Assembly: GCF_046546515.1 (NCBI RefSeq)
Contig: NZ_JBKHKJ010000028.1
Span: forward strand, 9,225-73,224
Source of the DNA: Parasediminibacterium sp046546515
GTDB taxonomy: Bacteria; Bacteroidota; Bacteroidia; Chitinophagales; Chitinophagaceae
Reading direction: 5' to 3'
DNA length: 64,000 nt
The notes beneath the pieces were generated by a model. The model saw only the letters and a list, made by a program, of their open reading frames with translations, was not told the DNA's origin and searched no databases. The first letter of the stretch is position 1; the number at the start of each line of letters is the position of its first letter. This document shows positions 53,101 to 60,961 of this stretch, piece by piece. The position numbers and the translations under genes were made by a program.

Positions 53101-53803
53101 CTAAGCTAAACAAATTATAGCCGACACCTGTTGACGATGTACCTAGCGTAAAGCCAGTGCCACCTATGGCAGTAGTAATGTTGCTACCATTATGGATAAA
53201 AACGTTGCCAGCTGCAAAAGTTGTGAAAGGTGTGGTATTGCTACAACTTAGATTTACAGTATTAGAAGTAGCACCAGTAGAAAAGTTGAAACAAGCAGCT
53301 GCAGTAGTACCCGTACCTGATGTATTAATAGTAAGCCCGCTACCTGTGCTGGTGAATGTGCCACCCGCCATATTTACGCCATGCTTGCCCGCAACCGTTG
53401 AGGTAATTGTTAATGTGCCGCTATTTGTAACTGTAGTACCTGTTACAATATTTAAGTAGCCTGTAGTAGTAACAGTTGAGCCACTAATCGTTAACTGGCC
53501 AGTTGCAGTACCATCAATAAAGAGGGTAGCTCCGCTTGCCAATGTTACTGTATTAGCCACGGCGGCAGTACCGCTTACTGTTATAGTATATGCACCGCTA
53601 ATGGTTACATCATCTCCAGCCACTGGAACAGTTCCACCGTTCCAGTTGGATGCTGTATTCCACAAACCTGATGCCCCCGCAGTCCAAGATTTAGCCGCAG
53701 CAAACGCACTGGCTGTAAACAACAATACAGCAAAGAGCATAAAAATGCTTTTTACTGTTTTAGTAAAACCTAAGGTATGGCTAACCTGATTCGTCTTGTT
53801 CAT
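44135..53803 (-). CDS. Giant modular adhesin-like T9SS protein (3222 aa)
   Basis: A signal peptide (about 1-36) is followed by three tandem modules of roughly 800-825 residues (about 37-862, 862-1679, 1679-2479). Each opens with an SGLWNTASNWNGG-type motif and DDVTI, then runs as Thr/Ser/Gly/Asn-rich short beta strands (TNSGTLTI, NMAGGTFTSTGSGLTINT), as in long beta-solenoid adhesins. Each ends in two FN3 domains (GAPTAATATAGNGQATVTF, LTNGTAYTFTVTATN). The last 740 residues are the region shared with the chimeric beta-helix protein and finish with T9SS tail SLYPNPVINGKLNVKL. No catalytic motif is seen. Likely role: surface adhesion or biofilm matrix. The modules are also repeated at DNA level, so copy number may vary. 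Confidence 0.88.
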   Translation of the reverse strand: MNKTNQVSHTLGFTKTVKSIFMLFAVLLFTASAFAAAKSWTAGASGLWNTASNWNGGTVPVAGDDVTISGAYTITVSGTAAVANTVTLASGATLFIDGTATGQLTISGSTVTTTGYLNIVTGTTVTNSGTLTITSTVAGKHGVNMAGGTFTSTGSGLTINTSGTGTTAAACFNFSTGATSNTVNLSCSNTTPFTTFAAGNVFIHNGSNITTAIGGTGFTLGTSSTGVGYNLFSLVGNGVTGNTFTINNTATITYYYAYGAASSSVITMTGNNSGAITLTNNGTLSISPASNSTNTTIPLQMKVACNPAGTVTVNNGGTCTLISSGLQSILFRVSGTAAAPLGTCNITNNSGATLNLNTVSSSTGGNGNPFATTAGNSNVAISNAGTINLGNTSNAASVSTLNNSSANLIYGANSLTNTGTMNFYGGGIQANYVPAWGASAPTITNSGSMNFLFGTASTNVIAPGNGYNAGTIYTVNTIVFVNNYQYACTTTGTVSGTTAGTTSAVFPTTQTVGSTVSTGTSAAVFTCIALATVTNKISSTGGTITGYNATFLNNTLDNTGGTLSPSANGAAIGTITLPTSFALTGTYAPQFTSVTAYGKIAGTTLNLTGAAFRFATAATTTGGNTYALTSVNPTGGTGGSYASTDFSGAPTGWVVDYSTAATTGWGAKYYTTPGAPTAATATAGNGQATVTFTAPASTGGGVTSYTVTASSGGFTASGVSSPLTVTGLTNGTAYTFTVTATNPGGTSSASAASNSVTPAATAPSSPTSVSAVAGNTVASVSFTAPGTVGLGATAITTYTVTPSPATSPATFTGSSSPIQVTGLTNGTAYTFTVTATNNASTPATSSASSPSSSITTSAAVSWSGGAGDGLWGSANNWTRASTPTSSGVPGANDDVTIGNFAVTINSSTTALANTVTLSTSGGSLTNAGSLTIVTGSTSATNSLNIITGTTVSNTATLAITSNATGKVGINMAGGTFTSTGSGLTINTAAAATNCINFASGTNTINLSCTNTTPFVAPAGSFVFNQYSSNSTNRTTIGGSGFTLGTPTAGVGYGLIVVGQGYLNVGSSSTTLNTPVITEYYKFASGGNIISVPGTAGSGNIIFTNYGNITVDSAIDNTTNAVYGLNLKAENTGTATFNNYGTYTSISDFTSILLGPGGTPVYNTIGTSVLNNYSGGVLNLNYISPTSGGKGTPINTGGGQNNATITNAGTINLGNSISNLAYTGLNFNSTSSPNFAATNTLTNTGTMNFYCAGFYASYVPSFGTTLFGASGAPAPTITNSTNGVMNFLYNNFRGVSQINGTYSTTTTYAVGALIGGGNYQYVCTFTTGTAAGTSPTFPTTQTVGATVTSGGGTVFTCVALAKITNSGGTIGGYNAQFFPGSLDNTGGTLAPSANGSGVGTITLPASFALTGTYAPQFTSTSAYGTIAGATLGLGGAAFKLTTSATTTGGTSVFLTSANPTGSNFASTDFSGASTGWAINYSTPASGWGVKYYTTPGVPTSVSATAGNAQATVSFTAPASTGGGVTSYMVTSSPGGFTATGVSSPLAVTGLTNGTSYTFTVTATNPGGTSAASAVSNSVSPADIAPASPTSVTAVAGNTVATVSFTAPSTLGGGATSITTYTVTPSPATSPTTFTGSSSPIQITGLTNGTAYTFTVTATNDLGNTSGASSPSSTITPSNTISWSGGASDGQWSSAANWSRSGSPAGSVPGSNDDVVIGNYAVTINSSTTAVANTVTMNISGGSINNAGSLTISGGPTSTTNSLNIITGTSVTNSGTLAITATVATRNGINMAGGTFTSTGSGLTINTSSATGSNCFNLVGGTNAINLSCTNTTPFIALAGNNVIFQNTTSAITTLGGSGFTLGTASTGVAYGIFNVGAGSFTIGSTVAITEYFGYTAAAGSAASVFTNASGTVTVTNNGSITTTQATNNTQTVYGMSLSAASLATATLNNNGTIALNSNSVGFEFRASGTPTSSSTIGTVVFNNNSGATLNLNYSTSSTGGTGNPFSNFAGQQKIAFNNAGTINLGNTGATGSGSSLDNSGFVSPNNLVSSSNALTNTGTINFYGQGISGNYNPAYGGSTPSTITNSTNGVMNFQFGSFSRNTIYVGSNFIASNAYVIGNLVYANNNQFICTTAGTSAASAPSWPTTAGSTVTTGGATFTNITLPTITNNGGTIKGYLATFLPGTLNNTGGILAPSANGSGQGIITLPDNFALTGTFAPQVTSFTAYGKIAGTTLNLSGAALKVTTSATTTAGNIIYLTSANPTGSNFASTDLSGASGWGVYYATPASGWGIKYFTTPGAPTGVVGTAGAGQVSVAFTAPSTGGGVTSYTVTSNPGSFTGTGATSPITVTGLTNGTPYTFTVTATNAAGTGSASAASTAVTPATVPNAPASVADTADDAKAFITYTAPAFNGGAAVIDYTITAIPSSGSPIVMTGITANPYTFTGLTNNTTYTFTVAARNSAGTGATITAPAITPSANTTWNGISWSAGDPDPTQNGIIAANLNGNTFTTCKALTIKSGVTFTLTQPLTITGALVDTGAINGTGTLIFGGTTAQTYTGTGSVGNFTLNNSNGLTITSGNKLNITGVLTLQSGVLTTNGNVVFKSNGIASSGTLAAVPISGSSISGTVTVERYIPKGYRSYRDIVPGVYNAANTLYNTYQESGSYSNSGYGMFITGGTGVAGNTGTANSIDANHFDVSANAVKTAYTYTNGTWATVANTNGLVTPFTGYRLLIRGDRSFNLYGTAIDNTPLGLLMYNATRLRASGTLVTGDVTYSPAGVSNAVTGSTYANSTYGLNNLTDSSFSLVANPYVCPVDWRLLTKDSIENYYYNLDPTLGATGAYVAGNSGSNQYIQAGQAIFIQNKKTFPKYPVIGFTEASKAPSSGHTFVFGNISKLPITLFREEAAGKGTYHKMDVANIVFGNGYSNGYNGNEDVPKLTNSSDNLSIHELSTSKALSIDGRQAATKDDIIAIELAQVSKANYQLQIDATSFNSNNLAPYVYDAYAKTYTALSSSLNTISFAADNTVAASYANRFKIVFKPTVLAVNNINATAILKDGAATVSWNTVGEDKVAGYAIEKSTDGTAYTAIGTATAKNTATAAYSYVDNSVANGTTYYRIKATSADGSIAYSNIISVSKGVGVIYSLYPNPVINGKLNVKLDNVNAGKYTVSIYNSLGQKVYAEVVSHNGGTAMHGLSITEKLANGVYNVTISSVSSKQVVYNGSITVQ

Positions 53804-54301
53804 TATATTGTATTTATTTGTAAAATTTTTATGCTATTTTTTTTAGTTTAAATCGACAAAAAAATGGACCATCAAACCTCACCCCACCCCTCTCCAATAA
53901 GAATAGGAAACTAGGACAAAAGCCAGTGGCAAATGTTGATATTCTAATAAATAAAGAAGATGTGTTTTCATTAGCAAACTTTCAAAGGCAAACAAAATAT
54001 AATATCCATCCACATAGTTAAGAACCAAGAATAATGCGTACAATTTGCACTTGCGCATACGCTATAGAAGCAGACGGGTAAAACCAATATTTTCTGTTGT
54101 TTGAAAAGTTTTCAATACAAAAAAACAATCGTAAGTAACTTTCTAACATATAAAAAGCTTGTGTGCATTATGTGAGACGAAGGATTACGAATAGAGTACT
54201 ATTGCGTGATTCTTTTTTTAAAACTATTTTTGTTAAAATAGTTACTACCCAAAAAAAACGGGAACGTTTCCGAAACAAGTTTCGCATTCCTAGCTAGTAC
54301 T
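53804..54301. promoter_or_regulatory. Long upstream region of the giant adhesin gene
   Basis: A 498-base gene-free stretch upstream of the giant gene. It contains half of a CCTCACCCC-type repeat (53878-53896) and a 45-base segment (54163-54210) that resembles one upstream of the GH92 gene (60695-60745). A perfect palindrome CGAAACAAGTTTCG (54271-54284), next to GGAACGTTTCC (54261-54271), could be an operator. The exact promoter is not identified. Confidence 0.4.
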
Positions 54302-54529
54302 TTACCCTGAAAAAACAGCAATTTCCTTACTTGCACTAGTGCTAGAAAAAACCCTACAGCCAGTGCTATCAACAGTAATAGTTGCCGGCTTACCTACTTT
54401 TAGTACAGTAACAAGAGCGTTAAAACTTTTATTAATAGTACTAACAATACCCGTGCAGGTAGCGATTATATGCTGCTGATTTACGGTTATAATGCTTACT
54501 AGCAGCAAAAGGAGAAGTAAATATTTCAT
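54302..54529 (-). CDS. Possible small secreted protein
   Basis: A 75-residue reading frame from the ATG at 54529. It begins with a convincing signal peptide (MKYLLLLLLLVSIITVNQ), followed by a mature part with two cysteines (ATCTGIVSTINKSF, VDSTGCRVFSS) and alternating hydrophobic residues such as ALVTVLKVGKPATITV. I recognise no family. A second ATG lies two codons upstream. The frame is isolated between long spacers. It could be a real small exported protein or a chance frame. Confidence 0.4.
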   Translation of the reverse strand: MKYLLLLLLLVSIITVNQQHIIATCTGIVSTINKSFNALVTVLKVGKPATITVDSTGCRVFSSTSASKEIAVFSG

Positions 54530-55092
54530 ATGCATTGCAACCGCTTTTAAAAGGTTAAGCCAAAATTTGTGTTGTAGTTGTTGGTTAACATTTGCATACC
54601 TAAAAAGAAATTTCTGCAAACGTTTTCAACAAGCAAGCACTCCACAAAGTGTAGACAATAAAACAGATAACTACCCTTAGTTAACCCCCAATTATTTTTA
54701 AAAAATATTTTTGTGGACGTAGGGGCAATAAAATGGGCGATTGAGACAAGTGCAGATAAACCTTTAGGCATTTTATCTTAATAGGGATTTTTGCAAATTA
54801 TTGCCATTCATTCGCCTAGTATATCCCGAGTATTATATCCCCAAAAGCTGCGAGCGTTCAGAAAATTGCTGTATTAAAATCATGCAACGCATTTCAGGGT
54901 GTATAAAAGCTTTTAGCTTGGGCTGCCTTTTTTAATTTATCCAAAAAAAGGGTATAAATACTAAGCCATAATTATCTTAATATAATTCTAAGAGGGTTTC
55001 GTTCTTCCCCCTCTCTTTCGGAGAGGGGTTGGGGTGAGGTCTAATAAATAAATAGTATTAACTTAATTGGTGCATACTTAATTAAAAAAAAT
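54530..55092. other. Gene-free AT-rich spacer
   Basis: No gene is supported. It contains an isolated TATTTTTG box on the plus strand (54706-54713) without a downstream gene. A GAGAGGGG/GGGTGAGG-type repeat (55007-55040; CCCCCTCTCTTTCGGAGAGG then GGTTGGGGTGAGG) forms a hairpin. The 500-bp element copy B starts directly after it. Confidence 0.55.
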
Positions 55093-55592
55093 TATCTTTG
55101 TAGTATAAATGCACCTAATACAAAGCATTTACAAAGCTAGTTTCCAAGGAGCAGTATCGTAGTTCTTTTTTTACTAATATTAAGATAGTTGTAGTTCCAA
55201 AATTTGGTTTTGTATTTATGGCTGTAATACGCACAAATCACTCATAAATCACTCACAAATCACGCGCAAATCACTCAAAAAATACGCACAAATCACTCAC
55301 CAATCACTCACAAAAATTTAATTTTTTTGTTGATAATCAATGTCCTACAATGGCGGCAACGTTTTCTTAAAAAAAGAAACAGAGTGAAAATTCCACAAAA
55401 ATGGCAAAACTGAAACTATTTTAATAAAAAGCAAGAAAAAAAATATATTAATTAAAATATACAAATATCGTCTCCTTGCCCTGTTCTTATTACCTTTTCA
55501 TTTAGGTAACTTGTCTCGGTCTTTCGGGAGGGGTGAAGTTGGCCTATGTTGATTTTTTTATAAAAATCCGAAACAAACTTTTTTGCACCCCT
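55093..55592. repeat. 500-bp dispersed element, copy B, with 11-bp array
   Basis: Collinear with copy A (20274-20771) from TATCTTTG to the CCCCT end. The array here (55224-55311) has eight 11-bp units: GTAATACGCAC, AAATCACTCAT, AAATCACTCAC, AAATCACGCGC, AAATCACTCAA, AAAATACGCAC, AAATCACTCAC, CAATCACTCAC. The flanking blocks ACTAATATTAAGATAGTTGT and GGCAAAACTGAAACTATTTT are identical in the two copies while the arrays differ. It ends 15 bases from the stop of the next gene. Confidence 0.82.
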
Positions 55593-55607
55593 CATTTAAT
55601 CAGTGGC

Positions 55608-58193
55608 CTAATTTCTATTTTTTATGAACTTACTCGTCGCCCTGTTGCCATTGGGCAGTTCTACTACAAGCAAGTATGTACCGGCGCCTTGTTTATACAC
55701 ATCAATGGCTATTTTATTTTGCCCAGAAGCCAATGCCCTTTCAAATTTGCCTACTACCCTGCCTGTTATATCACGGATGGTGAACTTTGCTGCTGTGATT
55801 GGCTCAGCAATATTGATTTCAGCATATAATTTATTGCCAACAGGATTTGGGTATATACTCATCAAGCCAAGCGGCTGCAATACATTAGCAATAGAAACGA
55901 TAGTAGAATAATTGGTTTTGCCATCTCTGTCCTTCTGAAGCAGGCGGTAATATCCAATGCCATTCAATGGGGCTACATCGGTAAATTCATAGGCATTTCC
56001 ATTGGCACCATTTGCAGCTTCCGAAGCCACATACCCAATGGCTATAAAGTTTTCGCAATCGGCAGAACGCTGCACTTCAAATCCAGCATTGTCTATTTCT
56101 TGGTTTACAACCCAATTAAGAAAGTTTTTCCCCAATTTTCCTTTTCCAGAAAAACTTAAAAAATTCACGGGCAAAGGTGAGTAGTTAGTGCAATAGCCAA
56201 AGGATACTACAGGCCTTCTTTCATTGGCGTATGTCAAACTATTACCAATAATGGTCGTGCCACTAGCAAAAGCATATTTGAAGGCATTGGCCATTTGGGG
56301 ATATTTGGTCGCATTATAAAATGCTTGGGTACCGCCATTGTCGTAATACCAATTAATATCTTTACCGCCAGCAATCCTTTTCTTTTGTACATAATCAATA
56401 AAAACGCCAATGTGTTTGCCCGTATAGCTAAAAGGCGTTTGGAAACTGAGGGTCCGCCAGCCCCCGCCATTGCCAACAAATGCTGCCGCATCTCCTTCAT
56501 ACACCAAGGTGGCAGGATTGGCGGAACCTGATAAAATGGTAGTCCAGTCAAAAGCGGCAGCCCCGAAATTGTCAGTGGCCTCGTTCCTTAAATACACCCT
56601 AATAATGGTGCTATCAGGCAGTATTTGCGTGCTTGTACTGTTATTGGTCGGAGAAACTTGCACGGCCCTTCTAAATTGCAAACTAGTGATAATGGCATTT
56701 GCGGGTATATTCTTGAACAAAGTATCGGGGTAAATGATGGCCTTTCGGCTTTGGGGATTGATAGAATCTGGCTTGCTGTCAAATGGCGCAAATAAAGTAC
56801 CGGCACTGCCTTCGCCAGTGCCAGTGCCATTGCCATTGCCTACTATTTTGGCTTGCAAGCCTATATTGCAAGTATTTTGGCCGCCAGTATAATTGGACTC
56901 GTAAGCCCCAATATCTACGATAGAGCCGATTGGCCTAGCAATCCCGTCTTTATCAGTAGGGTATGTATGCGTGTTGCTACCATTGTTAATGGCAAAACTT
57001 CCTGACTTCAAATTAAAATCTGCCACGGCAGGATCTATTGATGGATTTACAAAACCTGGGTCTTGAAAGAAACCATGCGTATCAGTGTAGGTGTAAGATT
57101 TGCCACCATAATAAAGGTTGTAATCGTAGGTTACATGCGTGTTCCTTTTTCCACCAATCGGGCTTTTGCCTGGGCTTGATACGATAATATTGTTGTAAAA
57201 ATTGACACTGTCGGCATCATAGCTAAATAAAGTTCCCCCACCATTTTCTGGGCTTACATTGTTTAAGTAAGATACATTATTATAAAAATCCACATGGTTT
57301 GTGCTTAAAGAATGCATACCAGATCCGCCATTATTGTAGCAAATGTTGTTTGCAACTAAAACCTTTCCCTTGTAGTCTGCCATGGGAATATCTATGATGA
57401 TTCCATTGCCATCGGAAATAGTACAGTTGATACGACTTACCGGATATTGCCTGTTGCCATAAGACACATTGTTCTTTACGATCATGCGGTAAGTAGTCAG
57501 GTTGTTGTCATAATTATAGGAATAATTAAAAGCAATACCACTAACTCCGTAAGGGGAGTACCAAGCGTTATTATAAATAATGTTACTTTCCACTGTTATG
57601 TAATCACAATGCCCAAACAGAATTCCGCCACAAGCGCAATCATGCACTACATTGTTACTAATAACAATGTGATGGCAACCTGCCTGAGTTGTATCGGTAG
57701 AACCTATTAAAATACCACTGCCATTGTATTTAGAGATAAAGTTGACGGAAGTAGCAGGCTGCCCCGCAACTGGACACACTGGTGCAGCCTTGGCTGCTGC
57801 AGTATCGGCCGCCAACGAAAGCTTAACCCCGTAACCAATTACTTCTAAGCCATTGATGGTAATGTAATTGGTACCTTGTTTTATGGTTATAACACCATAA
57901 GCAATGCTATCAGATACTAGTTTAGGCTTGTGGCCGGGAAAGTTGGTATAAACAATTTGTGCTGCAGCGCTTCCCGATCTTGTAATACTAAAATAAGTAT
58001 AGCTGCCATTCATGATAAAAACAGTATCGCCCGCATTGGTAAGGTTAGCAGCTTTCTGAATGGTTTTAAAAGCACGAGTGGCACTTTGTCCGTTGTAACC
58101 ATTATTGCCTTTGGCAGAATCGATATAATAATTGGTAGCGTGCGCGCCAAGGCAAGCTAGCATAGAAAGAACCAGGAAGCAATGTTTTTGCAT
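55608..58193 (-). CDS. T9SS-exported right-handed beta-helix protein
   Basis: An 861-residue secreted protein. Signal peptide (FLVLSMLACLGAHA), then a parallel beta-helix (about 20-430) opening NYYIDSAKGNNGYNGQSATRAF, with TIQKAANLTNAGDTVFIMNG and rungs such as DYITVESNIIYNNAWYS and VLVANNICYNNGGSGMHS. About 440-680 is a jelly-roll-like domain (IYPDTLFKNIPANAIITSLQF, DSTIIRVYLRN). An FN3-like region (LPVNFLSFSGKGK, NFLNWVVNQEIDNAGFEVQRS) and a T9SS tail (LMSIYPNPVGNKLYAEI) complete it. The family includes pectate-lyase-like enzymes, but catalytic residues are not assigned. Related to the two beta-helix proteins at 36-42 kb. Confidence 0.87.
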   Translation of the reverse strand: MQKHCFLVLSMLACLGAHATNYYIDSAKGNNGYNGQSATRAFKTIQKAANLTNAGDTVFIMNGSYTYFSITRSGSAAAQIVYTNFPGHKPKLVSDSIAYGVITIKQGTNYITINGLEVIGYGVKLSLAADTAAAKAAPVCPVAGQPATSVNFISKYNGSGILIGSTDTTQAGCHHIVISNNVVHDCACGGILFGHCDYITVESNIIYNNAWYSPYGVSGIAFNYSYNYDNNLTTYRMIVKNNVSYGNRQYPVSRINCTISDGNGIIIDIPMADYKGKVLVANNICYNNGGSGMHSLSTNHVDFYNNVSYLNNVSPENGGGTLFSYDADSVNFYNNIIVSSPGKSPIGGKRNTHVTYDYNLYYGGKSYTYTDTHGFFQDPGFVNPSIDPAVADFNLKSGSFAINNGSNTHTYPTDKDGIARPIGSIVDIGAYESNYTGGQNTCNIGLQAKIVGNGNGTGTGEGSAGTLFAPFDSKPDSINPQSRKAIIYPDTLFKNIPANAIITSLQFRRAVQVSPTNNSTSTQILPDSTIIRVYLRNEATDNFGAAAFDWTTILSGSANPATLVYEGDAAAFVGNGGGWRTLSFQTPFSYTGKHIGVFIDYVQKKRIAGGKDINWYYDNGGTQAFYNATKYPQMANAFKYAFASGTTIIGNSLTYANERRPVVSFGYCTNYSPLPVNFLSFSGKGKLGKNFLNWVVNQEIDNAGFEVQRSADCENFIAIGYVASEAANGANGNAYEFTDVAPLNGIGYYRLLQKDRDGKTNYSTIVSIANVLQPLGLMSIYPNPVGNKLYAEINIAEPITAAKFTIRDITGRVVGKFERALASGQNKIAIDVYKQGAGTYLLVVELPNGNRATSKFIKNRN

Positions 58194-58269
58194 TTTTTTT
58201 ATTTATGATTGTTTTAAACTATCTATTATTACTCAATATTAAATCGCCACAAAGGCATATAGCCCCATT

Positions 58270-60576
58270 CTAATTAGCCTCAACATATCCAAAATATGGC
58301 GGGGCGTCATTTATCCCAATTCCCCAGTTCTTATTCGGCTGGCTGCTCATTACAAACTCAAGCACCCCACCATTCACAATTTCATCTTGTGTAATAAATG
58401 TTTTGGTATAGGGCTTACCATTCAGCGTAGCAGATTGAATATAGATATTTTTTGCATTCACTTCTTTTGCCAATACTTTAAATGTTTTATTGTTGCCCAG
58501 CTTTATCTCCGCGCTCGTTAGTATAGGCGTACCAATAACATAAACGCCATTGGCAGGATTAACAGGATAAAAACCCATTGCACTGAAAATATACCAGGCA
58601 GACATTTGCCCGCAATCGTCATTTCCCGAATAGCCACTAGATGTGTTATTGTATTGTTCTTCCAGTACTTGCGCCACCAACTTTTGGGTTTTCCAGGGCT
58701 CGCCTACATAATTGTATAAGTAGGCAACATGATGGCAAGGCTCATTGCCATGGGCATATTAGCCAATAAAACCAGAAGCATTTTTTTCAATTTTTTCACT
58801 TTTATCCTGAAGGGTAAAAAGCGAATCTAGTTTGCTTATAAATTTTTGTTTGCCTCCCATCAGGCCAATAAGACCATTCACATCTTGCGGAACATAAAAC
58901 AAATATTGCCAAGCATTGCCTTCGGTATAAGGGCTGCCGCCATTGCCGCCATATTTTAAAGGATTAAAAAGAGACAGCCAACTGCCATCTTTATTTTTTC
59001 CCCTGAAAAAACCAGTATTGCTATCGTACACGTTTTTATAAAATGCTGAGCGTTTCATAAAATGTTCATAGTCTTCTGTTTTGCCCAGCTTTTTGGCAAA
59101 CTGTGCCACACACCAATCGTCATAAGCGTCTTCAAGCGTTACAGACACAGATTGAGACATAACATCTTCTGGGATATAGCCATATTTTTCCCAAGCAGTG
59201 AATTGCGAAAATTTATGGTCTTTGGTAACAGAGCTTTTTACCGCTTTGTAGGCTTTATCTAAATCAAATCCTTTGATGCCTTTTAAAACTGCATCCACTA
59301 TTACTGGTATAGAATGGTTGCCAATCATTATATAATTCTCCATCCCCCATAATTGCCATACGGGCAGGAATCCTTTTGCATCGTATTGCCTCAATAAGGT
59401 ATTGATAAAATTAGCGGTTAGCGCTGGCTGGGTTAGAGTATATAAAGGATGCGTAGCCCTATAAGTGTCCCATAACGAAAAGGTGGAAAATTGTTTGTTA
59501 TCAGGTGCAGTGCTTGTTATTTTATCTGTAACAGGGTACTGTCCATTTACATCGGCCATATTGTTTGGCTGTGTATAGGCATGGTAAAGCCCGGTGTAAA
59601 AAATCTCCTTTTGCACTTGGGTTCCATCAATAACAATATTGCTCAGTTCTTTTTCCCATTGGTCTGCTGTTTTTTGGGCAATGCCATCAAAATCCCAACC
59701 CTTAACTTCCGCTGCTAAATTTAGCTTCGCATTTTCTATGCTTACAGCCGATAGGCCCACTTTTACCAAAACGGTTTTATCGGTGGCTGTTTTAAAATCC
59801 AGTATCATCTTCAAAGCAGTGCCGCTAATAGAATCTTTGCTTTCTACTATTATATTATTATTGAACAAAGCTGCTCCTTGGAATGGCTTTGAGAACTCGG
59901 CTGTAAAATAAACTTTTCGGTAACCTTCCCCCCACCCCGTTAAAATTCGGTAACCTTCAATAGTGGTAGGGTTTACCACTTTTAAGGATGCCGCAATAAT
60001 ATTGCAAGGCCACCAAGTCCTTTTTTTATTGAGTGTATGGTCTAGGTCAAATAAAATATGTGCTTGTGATTTTTTCGGGAAAGTGTACCGATGAAAGCCA
60101 ACATGCTCGGTAGCAGTAAGTTCTGCGTTAACGTCATAGTCCAACAACTTCACTTGGTAATAGCCCGGCTTTGCCGATTCTTGGTCGTGTGAAAAACTGG
60201 AATAAAATAGATTGGGTTTGCTTTCTTTTGCTGCATCTGCAACATTGCCAGTTATGGGCATCACTAACACATCATATAAATCAGGGACTCCAGTACCGCT
60301 CATGTGAGTGTGGCTAAACCCAAAAATTTTATTGTCTGCATAGCCATACCCCGACAGCCTAGTGGGTTGGTCTTGTGTATCAGGGCTTAATTGAACAAAA
60401 CCAAAAAGCGTTGTAGCACCAGGAAACGTGTTCCCTGACAGGCTTTTTTTGTCAACGGCACCTGTGCCTATAAATGGGTTTACATAGTCTATGCACCTCT
60501 TGGAATTTTGTGCATTGAGGCTATTGGCAAAAAAAAGAAATATTGCTATACTTGAAACTAAATTCCTTATTACCAT
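58270..60576 (-). pseudogene. GH92 alpha-mannosidase interrupted by an in-frame TAA
   Basis: The total frame of 768 codons matches a full GH92 exo-alpha-mannosidase: signal peptide, CIDYVNPFIGT, NTFPGATTLFGFVQLSPD, FSHTHMSGTG, FSLWDTYRATHPLYT, SVSVTLEDAYDDWCVAQFAK, YTEGNAWQYLFYVPQD and GNDDCGQMSAWYIFSAMGFYP. Codon 606 (58761-58759) is TAA where the family has Gln in the IGQYAHGNEP motif; reading continues in the same frame as YAHGNEPCHHVAYLYNYVGE. One change from CAA explains it. A peptide ending at 58759 lacks the C-terminal catalytic region, so it should be inactive unless the stop is read through or is a sequencing error. The downstream piece (58270-58680) has no convincing own start. Confidence 0.9.
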
Positions 60577-60694
60577 TAAAGGTTATTGTTTACAAAATTA
60601 AAACTGCTATTTATTACCATCATTTAGCGTTATAAATATCTTAACATACTAGGGGCATAAGCAATCATATTAAATTTCTAGAATATAAATATTT

Positions 60695-60745
60695 ACATGC
60701 TTTATAAGAGACGTAGAATTACGGGGGGATTACTATTGGATATTA
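60695..60745. promoter_or_regulatory. Conserved upstream segment shared with the giant gene region
   Basis: The plus strand reads TGCTTTATAAGAGACGTAGA then ATTACGGGGGGATTACTATTG. The segment at 54163-54210 has TGCATTATGTGAGACGAAGG then ATTACGAATAGAGTACTATTG. Both are followed by T-runs and lie upstream of minus-strand exported-protein genes. Function unknown; a shared promoter or leader is possible. Confidence 0.4.
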
Positions 60746-60961
60746 GTTTTTTTTGAAAAAAATATTATTGACGTCTATTTAGGGATTATAGGGCATGAAA
60801 AAGGAGCAAAAGGCCCACATTTTTTTAGGCATAGAGAGTAACCAGTAGAGATGTTGCATACAAGGTATTTACTATGAATACTTACAACATCTATACAAGG
60901 GTTGATTATTGATATGCAAAAGCAAAGCCAGATAGGGCAGGTTAGTATATCAATAATGTAC

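Noticed and set aside
44240..53789. Many long plus-strand frames opposite the giant adhesin gene (for example 46325-47038, 50709-51413)
   Set aside because: They are antisense shadows of repetitive Thr/Ser/Gly codons, lack start context and have no recognisable domains.
54706..54713. TATTTTTG promoter-like box on the plus strand
   Set aside because: No plus-strand gene follows within a kilobase. Such boxes are expected by chance in AT-rich DNA.
58270..58680. Separate small gene encoding a GH92 C-terminal domain
   Set aside because: It has only an internal TTG as start and is in the same frame as the upstream part, separated by one stop codon and 26 conserved codons. It is the 3' part of one interrupted gene.
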